Shown here in pieces: positions 1-9,917 of a stretch of DNA of 37,850 nucleotides. The stretch lies in IMG/VR virus record IMGVR_UViG_3300032291_001527, positions 1 to 37,850 of that record, one strand, 5' to 3'. The stretch's first letter is position 1. Each line of letters begins with the position of its first letter. A program made the translations under genes and the position numbers. Origin of the DNA: a virus. Under the pieces are notes generated by a model. It saw only the letters and a list, made by a program, of their open reading frames with translations, was not told the DNA's origin and did no database searches.

Positions 1-488
1 AATATATTTTTATATTGATTATAAGTTGCCAATGTAGAAAGAGTTGATGCATCATCTTGTGTTAAAGTAGGTGCACCATATCCATTTGAATCACCATATG
101 CAATTGAAAATTGTACTTCAGCTCCATCATTCGATGTTAAATCATTATAAACATCTAAATAGTATTTACCACTTGTAGATGCAACTTGTGCAGATGAAGT
201 ATAATTTGCTTTAACATCTAAAGAACCAGTATCACCACTCCATATCCCAGAAGTTACGATTTGCGTTCTATTAGTTACTTTGTCAATTGTTCCAAATTTT
301 TTATAAATACCATTACTAATAGTAGTGATATCGGAACTGATTTGTTCACCTGTTCCTAAAAATTGGTTTACGATTCTAACTAATTCGTTAGTATCTACTG
401 GAGTACCTGCTGTGTTTGCAGCACCAGCTAAGTAAGTTGATAAATTACTTGCTAAAAGGCTCCCTCTGTTGTCTCTAATTAATGCCAT
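1..488 (-). CDS. Virion structural protein, C-terminal part missing at window edge
   Basis: An open frame starts at the ATG at 488 and runs without a stop through 162 codons to the window edge, so only the N-terminal part is visible. It begins MALIRDNRGSLLASN and continues as a Ser/Thr/Gly-rich, beta-strand-like sequence without membrane segments or cysteines, as in phage tail and baseplate proteins. It lies 9 bases after the 207-residue structural gene and ends the baseplate/tail run, so a tail or fibre role is inferred from position. I do not recognise a named family. The leader is A-rich with no Shine-Dalgarno sequence, as for most genes here. Confidence 0.75.
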   Translation of the reverse strand, partial: MALIRDNRGSLLASNLSTYLAGAANTAGTPVDTNELVRIVNQFLGTGEQISSDITTISNGIYKKFGTIDKVTNRTQIVTSGIWSGDTGSLDVKANYTSSAQVASTSGKYYLDVYNDLTSNDGAEVQFSIAYGDSNGYGAPTLTQDDASTLSTLATYNQYKNI

Positions 489-497
489 AGTTTTTTA

Positions 498-1121
498 TTA
501 TTGAACGTAAGTTACGGTAATTGGAATAGTTTGTGAACCACCCGTTTCGTTACCATACACCGTAATAGTTGTTCTGATAGTCGAAGTTAAAGATGGGTTT
601 GGAATAAATTTGAAAGATAAACCTTTAGCTACAACCGCAGTTGCTGATACATCGTCTCCAATAAACATTGGAACCGAACCAACATCAGATGTTACACCTT
701 CACCGATGATATCACCCGCTGATTTATTAGATAATACAATAGTATATCCCATACTTCTATTTCCTGCTGGAGATGTGGTTGGTGACAATGCGACCTCACC
801 ACTTTTTTGGTTAACTGAAATATTTGGAACACCGAACTCTACAATAGGAATACGAGTTGTATTTTTTGGTAAAGTTACTAATTTATATTTCATTACTTGT
901 GTCTCATCTGGATTAGCTTCTAATACAGGCATATTCTTAATTGCTGCATCATAATAAGCCGTTCCTAATGGATGTGCTGGTTCATATAAAGAGTAATCAA
1001 TCTCATCATCTGCCAAAGCAAATTGAGTGATGTTTAACCCCTGTCCTGCAGCTAATTTTTCTCTACCCTTCTTTGTAAGGATAGCATCAACTGTTAATTC
1101 TGTGTTACTTAAATATCCCAT
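498..1121 (-). CDS. Virion structural protein of T4-like phage type (207 aa)
   Basis: The N-terminal third contains a segment familiar from structural proteins of marine T4-like phages (TVDAILTKKGREKLA, residues about 10-24, followed by an ALADDEIDY stretch). Such proteins are usually annotated only as virion structural protein. The C-terminal half (about 100-207) is Ser/Thr/Val-rich with a strand pattern that suggests an Ig-like sandwich. There is no signal peptide or membrane segment. It follows the 1714-residue tail protein across a 47-base gap that carries a TATTTATA element, so it may begin its own late transcript. The structural call is fairly safe; the exact position in the baseplate or tail is not known. 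Confidence 0.75.
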   Translation of the reverse strand: MGYLSNTELTVDAILTKKGREKLAAGQGLNITQFALADDEIDYSLYEPAHPLGTAYYDAAIKNMPVLEANPDETQVMKYKLVTLPKNTTRIPIVEFGVPNISVNQKSGEVALSPTTSPAGNRSMGYTIVLSNKSAGDIIGEGVTSDVGSVPMFIGDDVSATAVVAKGLSFKFIPNPSLTSTIRTTITVYGNETGGSQTIPITVTYVQ

Positions 1122-1141
1122 AGTGTTGTATTATCGTTTGA

Positions 1142-1149
1142 TATAAATA
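1142..1149 (-). promoter_or_regulatory. Candidate late promoter element TATTTATA
   Basis: On the minus strand the gap before the 207-residue structural gene reads TATTTATA, ending 20 bases before the ATG. No -35-like element is visible upstream, as expected for promoters read by gp55-type late sigma factors. The same octamer lies before the genes starting at 6313, 25874 and 37772. Confidence 0.35.
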
Positions 1150-1168
1150 TAATTATTTTTAAATTTCG

Positions 1169-4100
1169 TTATTCTACTTCCAAAATTGGTTCGTTTGTAC
1201 TTCTACCAGTTTTGTTTACGGTTAATGTGTTTGGATTAGATATAAATGTTTCAATTGGAGGAGTACCATCTAATGTGGTAGCTGCTGTATTTTTTGAACC
1301 ATTATAATATGAGTTTATTAAACCTGTTGTCAAATCACCTGTGTTTCTATAATGTGTTGGTAAATACCCATCAACGGGTTTTACTGATATAATATTACCT
1401 TTTACATTTGGTGCTACTGAACCACTAAATGGTTGAATATTTAATGTAGTTTCAGTATATGATTGAATACCTGGAATAAATCCTCCGCGCGGGTCACCTA
1501 AACCATTTGATGAAGCAGTTACTGCAAATTTAGTTATTATTCTTTCTTTTTGTTCTGTTACTAAATTTACTAAAATTCTTTCTTTAACTATTTTATTATC
1601 CGTATTAAAATATGTTCTAATTGCCGTACCATTTTCTGCATAAATTCCAAATCCAATTTCTTCATATGTAGATTGTCCCACCAATTGATTGCTATTTAAA
1701 CCATCAACTTCTGCCTGTATAGTGGGGTCATCTAAACCAACCAATGCCGATACCTCATATTGATAATTTTCTCCATTTATATTTTGAATCGAAGATGTGA
1801 ATATTTCCGCACCATATTGATAATTTTCTGCAATTATATTTTCAACCGATGCTGTATATATTTGTGCTTCTAATTGATTATTTTCTCCAAATAAATTCTC
1901 TGATAAATTTGCATCTACAATTGTTTCTAATTGTTCATTTTCTCCTGTTAATATTGTTGTATCACTATAATGAATTTCTACTTCTTGTTGATATTCATCT
2001 CCTGAAGGTCTTTTATGTGCAATCTTACTTCTTTCTAAGATATGTGGTTCAATTAATAAACCAGTAGTTGCTTTAACTCTAGCTGGCAACATCTTCTTAA
2101 TATCTTCAAACATAGATTTCTCATATAGTTTGATTAAGTTAATGTATGCATAAATATCTCTACCATCAAATCTTTGGAAATAATAATTTCTTAAATTATC
2201 CAATGATTTATAATTTGATTTATATACATCGGATGGGTCACCAATGTAGTTATCTAAATTAATTCCGCCTAAAGATTTTGCAATATCTAAATTCAACTCT
2301 TTTGTAGGAGAGAAGAATAATCCAACTCTATTAGAATCGGTTGGCGATTGGTCAAATGATTTTTTAGTTGCTCTACTTTTTATAGATAAATCAACACCCA
2401 CACTTCCACTTATTTTAGTTCCATCGAATGTATATTGGTCTTCAAATCTAACTTTATTTGTTGAATACCTACTTGCACCTAAATCAGGAATTTCTAATAC
2501 AACACTTCTATCTATTGCTTCGAATTGATATGGATATGATGTACTAGAACTAAAATTAAATGCCGATGCTGATAATAGTGCTGATGTATTCTCTGATACA
2601 AAGTTTGCAACACTTCCTGTTAATTCTATTACAATTGGTGTTATCGAATTATTTATAGATTGAGAAAGTGAGGCCGATGGTTGTAAATTGTTTGGAAATG
2701 AAACCATTCCTGTTCCACCATGTGAAATAGATATAGATGTTAAAACGCCATTTGTTAATGAACCCGTTACAGATGGTTGTGTTTGTTTAAATTCTCCACC
2801 TACAAAATATAATGGAATACTACCATTCGAAGTTCCTAATGAACTAGTATATCCAGTACCACCATTAATTATTGTTATATTAGATATTGAGCCTGTTATT
2901 ATATTTAATCCGTTTTCAAAATTATTTCTATTTAAACTTGCACTAAAATATACATTTGTGTCAACATTTATTAAAGAGGATGTTAATGCTAAATTTTTTG
3001 GATATTCAAAGTCCAATCTAAAAAATAAATCATCAGTAGATGCGGAGATGTGATTTCCGTTAATCATTTCAGGGAAAGAAACGTGTTCGTAAAATCTTTC
3101 TTTATCTAATGGAGTAGACCATAAACGGAATTCATCCAATGAACCACTATATCCGGCACTACCACTTGCAATATAAATGTAATTTCCATTATCCCAACTT
3201 GCACTAACATTTAAAATACTTGCTGATACTGATTCTTGGAATATAGTTCTTTCTTTATTAGATTGTCTTACATTAAGTTCAAAACTAGATGATACACTTC
3301 CACTATTTCTACTAACTTCAATACCAAAGAAACTATCATTGAATATTGGTAATAAAGATGTAGACATTGAAATTGAACCGGAATAATTAAATACAACTTT
3401 ACCATATTTAGAATCCGTTGAACCAATAAGATTTACTCCCCATCCACTACCAGATATGATATTAAAATTACCACCATATGCGGGTTTCACAAAACATTCT
3501 ATTGTATCTGGTTTTCTATTTTTATTAGTATTTTGCCACCCCATTTGAATTGAAGACCCCAATGTAAATTTTAAAGCAGTAGTTACATTATCGTAAACTA
3601 ATTTACTTTTAGATGTTTCAGTTACTTCAGGCCCACCAAATTCTAAAATTGAAAGATTTGATGAAGGAATTCCGTAACAACTCATCAATGCATATATACC
3701 ACGTCTTGTTCCTTTGTGTTTTAATAGATATGGTAAGTTATTTACAATTCTTCTCCAAACTTCATATGTTCTTTGTTTTGCCGGATTTGTTTCTTTAGTA
3801 TTACCATTTACATCTTCACCAAATACATAACTCCACAATTGTTCATCTGCAGCTAAATTTTTTGCATCCCAATTAAATGATTTTAATACATCAAATAATA
3901 ATTTATCCGAAATACCATCTTTGGCTTTGTATCCTAATCCTCTACTTTTTTCAATAGCTTTTGTATGATAGTATATATTATCAAAATGCTGTCCTATCAT
4001 TGCAAAAAATAATAAATAACTATCATTCTCACTATTATTTAAAATATATTGTGGGATATTATTTTGAATATTATTTGAATTTTCAACATCAAATCTTTCG

Positions 4101-6313
4101 GCTAATGTTATTATATTTTGAGACCAGGGAATTACACTACCAGTATTGGTTGACAACAATCTAATACTACCACTATAAGGCCATGTAATTGAATTACTTC
4201 CTGATGTTGTATATGAAGATGATGTGTATAAAAAACTTTCAAATCCATCAAATGATTGAATTATTTGATTTTTCTTTAATAATTGTCTTTCTCTTTCTTG
4301 TATAGCGGATAGAGACCCAGTATGAGAGCCGGAACCAGCTGCGATTTCAGCTACTGAACCCGAAAAATATAATGAAGAAGAAATTGCAACTTCATATTGT
4401 TCAATTAATTTTACTTTGTATTGAAAATTTAAAACTCTTTCGGTTGCCGAACTAAAGTGTACAAAGTTATCCCACAAATAAGTAGAACCACTTACATAAT
4501 CTATATTTAATTCCGTTGTACTAAATAAAGAAGAACTCAAATATGTACTAACCAAATTTGAAGAACTCGATATAGAAGTATTTAATATTAAATTATCTAA
4601 AGATTCATAGTTAGTAGATTTACCGGATACATAGTCAACATCAATATTAAAATTCGGCCCTTTTATTGGAGGGCATATTAATACACTTTGTTCATTTAAA
4701 ATGATAGTTTCTATTAACGGATTTGTCATCAACTTTGTAATCCAAAAAGTTGAATTATTTGTGATATTTGCAGGAAGCGGATTATATAATTTTAATATTA
4801 TAGATTCAACTATATTATCGGGTTTTACTATTTCATTTCCTAATTCATCTATTGTTTTTTTAGATAAAGTCCAATCATCTTTTTCCCAAGACGAAATTAT
4901 TATTTGTTCATTATTTCCAAAATTGGCAAGATGCGTTAAATGTTTACTTTCTTTTTCTGGTTCATCAATACGAAAATTTTGTAAAAATGAGTCAAATATT
5001 GATTTTTTAATAATATCTTCATCAATTTGTAGAGCTGGATATGTTAATGAAGTTTTTATTTCATATTCATTTCCAACTAATTCTTCGGCACCATTTCTAT
5101 TATAAGGTTTGAATATTAAAGTTACATTATCATTACCATTCCATTGTGAATATCTTGTAGCTAAATCTTTTAAATTTATTTTAAAAGAACCATTGGGTGT
5201 TAATTTTTCAAATATACCTACTTTAGTTTTATCTTTTAAAACCAAAAATACATCAATAGAACTAGCTGCAAATGATGAATATTTTACATTATATTCAATA
5301 TTTAAATCAGAAAATGATGGAATGTCTATTGAATCCGTATATTGAATTTCGGTAATGGATGGAAAATCATTTACTGCTACAAAATTAATAGTAATTTCAA
5401 CTTTATCACCTGTTCCATATAAATCACTATAAGGTACTGCTATTATTTTTTTATTACCATATATTCCGTCAAAATTATTTAAAAAAGATAACGCACAATT
5501 TCCTCTACCGGATTGTACTCTAATTGATTTTGTTGATGATAAATAAAAATCAATATAATCACAATTTATTTCTTTAAAATCAACATTAACAACCATATCT
5601 AAATCAGAATCTTTGATTTGCTTAGTATATTTTGTTGTATTTAAAGTTATTGTTGGTTTTGGTGAACTAATTACTTTTTCAACAATAACAGCAACTGCGA
5701 CTCCTCCTGTTAACAATTCCTTTGCAGGTACTCCCATAAAATCACCACCAACTTTCCATTTAGTATAGTCTGTTATATTCTTATTTGCAGTTGTTAAGTT
5801 TGCATAATATACTTTTTTTATACTATAATTTGCCGGTAGTGTATTTTTTAAATAAATGTTTAAAATTCCATTTACTAATGTAGATTTGTTTGATTTTAAA
5901 CCATCCGTATTAGAATTAGATAATTTTAAATTACCAGAAGTTTTTGTTCCTTCTGAAATCAATTCATAATCTAAATTTATAAAATCTCCAATTTCATTTT
6001 GTAAATTTGAAGTAATAGATAATTCATAATTTATAGATGGGTCAGATACAACATTAATGTTTGGTGTAGGATTTTCCGGTGTAGGAGTAAGTATATCAAC
6101 TTGTGGTATTTCCAATCCTGGTGTATAAACTAAATCATTTGTCGGTGGATTTAAAGGTGCACTATAAAATGTACCACCACCTCCACCACCGCCCAAATAT
6201 GTATCATTATTATTTAAGAAACTTAAATTATTTTGGTCTTCGTTGGTATTGGGCCCTATTGGGCCTTCAATATCTAAATTTTGTTTATATTGTCTATCGT
6301 ATCTTATTGACAT
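1169..6313 (-). CDS. Giant baseplate/tail protein (1714 aa) with Tail_P2_I-like and LamG-like segments
   Basis: The largest gene in the window. The N-terminus has a run of seven glycines (about residues 42-48), then Ig-like strand-rich sequence to about residue 430. Around residues 850-895 the stretch NLPYLLKHKGTRRGIYALM followed by CYGIP resembles Tail_P2_I-type baseplate proteins, which connect the wedge to fibres. Residues about 905-1080 look like a concanavalin/LamG sandwich, ending with GSLDEFRLWSTPLDKERFY. Residues 1457-1532 are four copies of a 19-residue repeat. Its place after gp25 and gp6 corresponds to that of gp7 in T4, but I cannot show homology to gp7. It is probably a baseplate wedge or fibre-attachment protein. 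Confidence 0.75.
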   Translation of the reverse strand: MSIRYDRQYKQNLDIEGPIGPNTNEDQNNLSFLNNNDTYLGGGGGGGTFYSAPLNPPTNDLVYTPGLEIPQVDILTPTPENPTPNINVVSDPSINYELSITSNLQNEIGDFINLDYELISEGTKTSGNLKLSNSNTDGLKSNKSTLVNGILNIYLKNTLPANYSIKKVYYANLTTANKNITDYTKWKVGGDFMGVPAKELLTGGVAVAVIVEKVISSPKPTITLNTTKYTKQIKDSDLDMVVNVDFKEINCDYIDFYLSSTKSIRVQSGRGNCALSFLNNFDGIYGNKKIIAVPYSDLYGTGDKVEITINFVAVNDFPSITEIQYTDSIDIPSFSDLNIEYNVKYSSFAASSIDVFLVLKDKTKVGIFEKLTPNGSFKINLKDLATRYSQWNGNDNVTLIFKPYNRNGAEELVGNEYEIKTSLTYPALQIDEDIIKKSIFDSFLQNFRIDEPEKESKHLTHLANFGNNEQIIISSWEKDDWTLSKKTIDELGNEIVKPDNIVESIILKLYNPLPANITNNSTFWITKLMTNPLIETIILNEQSVLICPPIKGPNFNIDVDYVSGKSTNYESLDNLILNTSISSSSNLVSTYLSSSLFSTTELNIDYVSGSTYLWDNFVHFSSATERVLNFQYKVKLIEQYEVAISSSLYFSGSVAEIAAGSGSHTGSLSAIQERERQLLKKNQIIQSFDGFESFLYTSSSYTTSGSNSITWPYSGSIRLLSTNTGSVIPWSQNIITLAERFDVENSNNIQNNIPQYILNNSENDSYLLFFAMIGQHFDNIYYHTKAIEKSRGLGYKAKDGISDKLLFDVLKSFNWDAKNLAADEQLWSYVFGEDVNGNTKETNPAKQRTYEVWRRIVNNLPYLLKHKGTRRGIYALMSCYGIPSSNLSILEFGGPEVTETSKSKLVYDNVTTALKFTLGSSIQMGWQNTNKNRKPDTIECFVKPAYGGNFNIISGSGWGVNLIGSTDSKYGKVVFNYSGSISMSTSLLPIFNDSFFGIEVSRNSGSVSSSFELNVRQSNKERTIFQESVSASILNVSASWDNGNYIYIASGSAGYSGSLDEFRLWSTPLDKERFYEHVSFPEMINGNHISASTDDLFFRLDFEYPKNLALTSSLINVDTNVYFSASLNRNNFENGLNIITGSISNITIINGGTGYTSSLGTSNGSIPLYFVGGEFKQTQPSVTGSLTNGVLTSISISHGGTGMVSFPNNLQPSASLSQSINNSITPIVIELTGSVANFVSENTSALLSASAFNFSSSTSYPYQFEAIDRSVVLEIPDLGASRYSTNKVRFEDQYTFDGTKISGSVGVDLSIKSRATKKSFDQSPTDSNRVGLFFSPTKELNLDIAKSLGGINLDNYIGDPSDVYKSNYKSLDNLRNYYFQRFDGRDIYAYINLIKLYEKSMFEDIKKMLPARVKATTGLLIEPHILERSKIAHKRPSGDEYQQEVEIHYSDTTILTGENEQLETIVDANLSENLFGENNQLEAQIYTASVENIIAENYQYGAEIFTSSIQNINGENYQYEVSALVGLDDPTIQAEVDGLNSNQLVGQSTYEEIGFGIYAENGTAIRTYFNTDNKIVKERILVNLVTEQKERIITKFAVTASSNGLGDPRGGFIPGIQSYTETTLNIQPFSGSVAPNVKGNIISVKPVDGYLPTHYRNTGDLTTGLINSYYNGSKNTAATTLDGTPPIETFISNPNTLTVNKTGRSTNEPILEVE
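1718..1945 (-). repeat. Four tandem 57-bp (19-residue) coding repeats in the 1714-aa tail protein
   Basis: On the plus strand the block tttct(c/g)c ends at 1774, 1831, 1888 and 1945, exactly 57 bases apart. The protein repeat has the pattern GENxQxEAxIxTxSxxNI with 19-residue spacing (first residues near 1457, 1476, 1495 and 1514). Copies have diverged, so this is an old protein repeat rather than a fresh DNA duplication. Confidence 0.85.
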
Positions 6314-6324
6314 CTATTATTTTT

Positions 6325-6332
6325 TATAAATA
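6325..6332 (-). promoter_or_regulatory. Candidate late promoter element TATTTATA
   Basis: The 22-base gap between the 440-aa gene and the 1714-aa gene reads AAATATTTATAAAAA on the minus strand. The octamer ends 12 bases before the ATG at 6313. This is the same element as at 1142-1149. Confidence 0.35.
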
Positions 6333-6335
6333 TTT

Positions 6336-7658
6336 TTATTTTTGATAATCTTGATAAAGTGGTTTATCTACTCGACTATTATTGTAATTATCCGCTGGAG
6401 TGGGAATATATTCTCTACCTCCACCACCTCTACCTCCACCACTACCCCCACTGCCTCCACCTGTTGGTGGTGTTGGTGGGGTGTAACCACAATCGGGTGA
6501 ATTTGTTTGAACCAATTCTTCGTAAGTACCACCATTACCATTGGCATAAACACCATATTGGTCATATCCCTTACAAACATTTTTAATAAATGTTCCCTTT
6601 GTTGGATAATTTGGTTCTACAAATCCAGTATTAGTATCATTAAATACCGACGCAACTCCATCTGGAGAATAAACATTTCTTTTTGTTTGTGTAAATGTAT
6701 TAAAAGAATCTAAATTATTTTGAATTTGTTTTTGTAGTTCTGTTATTGCAAATTCTTTAGGTAAGGTTTTTAAATTTACTTCTCTTCTTTTTAAATTTTT
6801 TAAATTAAAATTAATACATTCTGTTAAAATATTTTGTATAGTAGATACTATATTATTAAAATCATAAACTTCACAATCTTCAAATCTTATTTCAGAAGGT
6901 TTACCAAATGTTGCTTCTGATATTTTATAATATTTGTTATTTAAATAATATTCAACTGATTGTTTAAAGTCATTTGATATTTTATCTCTTATAATATTAA
7001 AATTACTCAACCCAAAATCTTTTTTAAGAATATTAAAAAAATCTTTACCATATTTTGTTTCTAATTGAGAATTAATTTTATCTAAAAATGTGTTATCAAA
7101 AGAGCTTAAAGAATTTAATAAAGCTTTTTTATAATATTTAAAATCTTTATTTAAATTTTCTAAATTTTTAAATTCTTTTTTTGTTTTATCGTTGATAATT
7201 GGAAATTTTGTTTTAAGTGGAATAATACGAATTTCTTCTCTTGATGGAGAAATTTCTTCAATCCAAACACTTTCCAATACATCTTCACTTCCAACTTTAT
7301 ATCTAACAAAATTGATATTAATTTTAATAATACCATTTGTATAACCTAAATCATTTATCAATTTTTCAGCATCAATCGCCAATTCCTTTAATCCTTGTTT
7401 ATTTGTTATTTGGTACATGTAATTTTTAATGTCACCCATTTTAATATATGCTACATTATTACCAGATGATTGTGGTAGTATATTATTATTGATATCGTAT
7501 AACGATACTTCCATAACATCATATTTACAATCACCAAAATCGGTAGCATCTATTTCCGTTTTTGAAACAATAAATAAATCATCAGCTTGAAGAAATTGAC
7601 CTTCATTTGAGGATTTGTTATTAATATTTTCAATATTTGTATATTTTTTAATACTCAT
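6336..7658 (-). CDS. Baseplate-region structural protein with glycine-rich tail (440 aa)
   Basis: I do not recognise a named family. Residues about 1-150 are mixed strands; the segment IEEISPSREEIRIIPLKTKF near 135-155 is like proteins next to the baseplate genes of other T4-like phages. Residues about 155-310 are Lys/Asn-rich helices. The C-terminus (about 395-425) is a Pro/Gly linker including GGGSGGSGGGRGGGG. The next gene product also has a poly-glycine run near its N-terminus, so both ends may be flexible linkers in the same assembly. It lies 11 bases after the coiled-coil gene and 22 bases before the 1714-residue gene. A structural role is inferred from context. Confidence 0.65.
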   Translation of the reverse strand: MSIKKYTNIENINNKSSNEGQFLQADDLFIVSKTEIDATDFGDCKYDVMEVSLYDINNNILPQSSGNNVAYIKMGDIKNYMYQITNKQGLKELAIDAEKLINDLGYTNGIIKININFVRYKVGSEDVLESVWIEEISPSREEIRIIPLKTKFPIINDKTKKEFKNLENLNKDFKYYKKALLNSLSSFDNTFLDKINSQLETKYGKDFFNILKKDFGLSNFNIIRDKISNDFKQSVEYYLNNKYYKISEATFGKPSEIRFEDCEVYDFNNIVSTIQNILTECINFNLKNLKRREVNLKTLPKEFAITELQKQIQNNLDSFNTFTQTKRNVYSPDGVASVFNDTNTGFVEPNYPTKGTFIKNVCKGYDQYGVYANGNGGTYEELVQTNSPDCGYTPPTPPTGGGSGGSGGGRGGGGREYIPTPADNYNNSRVDKPLYQDYQK

Positions 7659-7669
7659 AATTTATTATA

Positions 7670-8833
7670 TTAGAATGACTTCGGATGCATTTTACCATAT
7701 CTAGTTTTATATTCTTTTGTTTCGGTACTAGCATCTGCAGATGTAACCGTTACTTTCATAACGGAATCATAACTGGCACTATTACTCCAACCAGTTCTAA
7801 CTCCAAGCACATATACACCTTTACTATCTATCGCGCCGACTTTACCATTGATTGATAAAGTTAAATCCTTTGTTCCACCCGGAGGTATTTTAAAAGAAGT
7901 TTCAGGAAATACAATCCAATCTTTATTATTTCCAAAGGCTGCCGGTTTTTTATGAGTTATATTTATACTCACTTCCGATTTATCATTATTAGTGAATTTC
8001 ATTCCACCACCGGTTGACCATCTGGTAGCGTTATCATCACCCGCCTTACCATTCCCTCTCAATTTAACTTCTTTATCTTCCTCTGGCCCTTCGAATTTTA
8101 ATAATACAACCTTATTTATAACCTCTGCACCGGATGCAAGTGCCGTATTAGTTGAAGATTGTTGAATCGCTTGTTGTTGTTGTATTGCACCCAATTGAGC
8201 TTGTAAACCTTCAATGATTGAGTTTAATGAATCAATTTGTTTAATCAAAGCTTTGATTTGTGCTTGAAATCCCGTATTTTGAGATTGTAGTGATGCTCTT
8301 AAAATACTTTCGTCTACTGATTTTTGTAATGATATTGATATTTGGCCGGTAAAATCATTAATTGTATTTGTTAATGTGTCCATTTGATTTGCCAATGCAT
8401 CATTTGTTTGCTCAATACTTAATCTATTATTTATCTCCGTTTCAACTTGTGATTGTAAAGTTGTTATTTGACTATTTAAATCATTAACAGTTGTTGTTAA
8501 TGTTTCTACTTGCTTTCTCAAATCTTCAACTAAATCAACTTGTTCGGTATATAGTGGTCTTGGTACTAAGTCTAAATTACGTGTAGGTATATTTGGCATT
8601 AATTCCGTTACATCTACATCTATTGCTTTAATAAGTTCAACCTCATCATATTTGGGTTTACTTAAATTTTTGAATACTAATGATGATGCGGGATTTAAAT
8701 TTTCAACAATGGTTACACCATATTCATTTTTTGTAATAGCAGACGAACCCGATACCTTTAATATTGTCTCTATGGTTTCTTTTCTGATATCATTTAGTTT
8801 TTCAGATATTGCTTCTAAAGATGTTAATGCCAT
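7670..8833 (-). CDS. Coiled-coil tail/baseplate structural protein (387 aa)
   Basis: Residues about 97-240 form a long heptad pattern rich in Leu, Gln and Asn (for example VEDLRKQVETLTTTVNDLN), indicating a parallel coiled-coil stalk, probably trimeric as in phage fibres. It ends in a Gln-rich stretch (QQQQAIQQ, near 217-224). Residues about 245-387 are strand-rich with Gly and Lys and look like a compact Ig-like or receptor-type head. No enzyme motif, signal peptide or membrane segment is seen. It sits one base after the DNRLRE-type gene in the same run. A short fibre or whisker-like role is inferred from architecture only. Confidence 0.65.
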   Translation of the reverse strand: MALTSLEAISEKLNDIRKETIETILKVSGSSAITKNEYGVTIVENLNPASSLVFKNLSKPKYDEVELIKAIDVDVTELMPNIPTRNLDLVPRPLYTEQVDLVEDLRKQVETLTTTVNDLNSQITTLQSQVETEINNRLSIEQTNDALANQMDTLTNTINDFTGQISISLQKSVDESILRASLQSQNTGFQAQIKALIKQIDSLNSIIEGLQAQLGAIQQQQAIQQSSTNTALASGAEVINKVVLLKFEGPEEDKEVKLRGNGKAGDDNATRWSTGGGMKFTNNDKSEVSINITHKKPAAFGNNKDWIVFPETSFKIPPGGTKDLTLSINGKVGAIDSKGVYVLGVRTGWSNSASYDSVMKVTVTSADASTETKEYKTRYGKMHPKSF

Positions 8834-8834
8834 T

Positions 8835-9917
8835 TTAAACTATTTCAAATATTAATTTATCATCTATAATAGTAGATATACCACTTTCAACTATTTTTAG
8901 TTTTAATTTGTATGTTCTATTAATTGGATATGTTGATGTATCTAAATTAAAATAATTTGATGTACTATCACAACTTAATTTAGAATAATCTCCAAACGGA
9001 ACAATTGCTTCATTTGTTATATAATCTTCTATTTGATAATATACTGAACCAGATGGTAAATATTTTGATTGGTCGTATTGAAATGTAGTACCAAACGATT
9101 TTAAAGGATACATATCTCTACCTTTAACTCTTATTTTTACTTTAGAGTTTGAAGGATATTCTCTTTTAAGATTTGTAACTACTACTTTATAACCATCTTC
9201 TGCAGAACCGGTTACAGGTGTTAAACTTCCTGTTGTAAATAAACTATCGTCCCAAACTAATTCTAATTTAGGTTCATATATTGTACTTGTTTCCTTTGAA
9301 AAGAATTTTAATAAACCATAATCCAAACCATCGTTTTCTACATCAATACTATGTCTAACTATAAATCCATTATTCTTTAAAGAACCACTAACCCATTGAT
9401 GTATTATGTTGGTCACATTCATTCTAATATCATCCGGCTCATTACTAAACGATTGTGTTGCTGAACCTGTAATAAACCAAGTTCCACCTTCTGCATTTGC
9501 CGAACCTGTTGTACCCGCTGCAAAAACGGCAGAACCACCATCGGTATTATCTTGCCATGTACTTATTCCATCTCTATATTTCCAACTAACTCCGTCCGAT
9601 GTTATATTATCAAATTTTGTTCCTGTACCCATTGTCCAACTTTGAGAAACTGCATTTGCATAAATTGAATACTCCAATGGAATTTCTTCTGAGTTAGCAG
9701 AACGTAATACTAAATATGTTTGCCAACTACCCGTTCCTATTGATGTTATTTCTGACTTAATTGAACCCGTATCGAATTTAATTAAAGTTCTGGTAATATC
9801 TTTTGAAGAACCATAATAAAGTTTACCTACCTCCAATATTTCATCTCTACCTGCGTTTTGTTCAGGTTGTTGAAGATATATACTTGCGTCAAATGACGAT
9901 GTAAAAAATTTATGCAT
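8835..9917 (-). CDS. DNRLRE/CBM-like virion protein (360 aa)
   Basis: The N-terminal half fits the DNRLRE-type beta-sandwich found in surface and phage structural proteins: DASIYLQQPEQNAGRDEILE, then the RTLIKFD segment, and later VTNIIHQWVSGSLKNNGFIV and a KLELVW strand. The C-terminal part (about 235-360) is further strand-rich sequence. Such domains often bind carbohydrates or stabilise long surface proteins. Its ATG overlaps the stop of gp6 by one base (TAATG). Unusually here, a purine-rich GGGAGGG lies about 8 bases before the start, the only clear Shine-Dalgarno-like sequence I noticed. The virion role is supported by the position between gp6 and the coiled-coil gene. Confidence 0.7.
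   Translation of the reverse strand: MHKFFTSSFDASIYLQQPEQNAGRDEILEVGKLYYGSSKDITRTLIKFDTGSIKSEITSIGTGSWQTYLVLRSANSEEIPLEYSIYANAVSQSWTMGTGTKFDNITSDGVSWKYRDGISTWQDNTDGGSAVFAAGTTGSANAEGGTWFITGSATQSFSNEPDDIRMNVTNIIHQWVSGSLKNNGFIVRHSIDVENDGLDYGLLKFFSKETSTIYEPKLELVWDDSLFTTGSLTPVTGSAEDGYKVVVTNLKREYPSNSKVKIRVKGRDMYPLKSFGTTFQYDQSKYLPSGSVYYQIEDYITNEAIVPFGDYSKLSCDSTSNYFNLDTSTYPINRTYKLKLKIVESGISTIIDDKLIFEIV

Noticed and set aside
610-954. Plus-strand open frames (also at 2688-3053, 4701-5105, 13754-14032, 15471-15731, 20135-20428, 28768-29046)
   Set aside because: Each lies wholly inside a well-supported minus-strand gene, has low-complexity or shadow-like composition and no start signal or neighbour support.
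6368-6580. Minus-strand frame inside the glycine-rich end of the 440-aa gene (similarly 11302-11526 in gp6)
   Set aside because: Out-of-frame shadows; the Val/Glu-rich repeat arises from reading the glycine codons in another frame.
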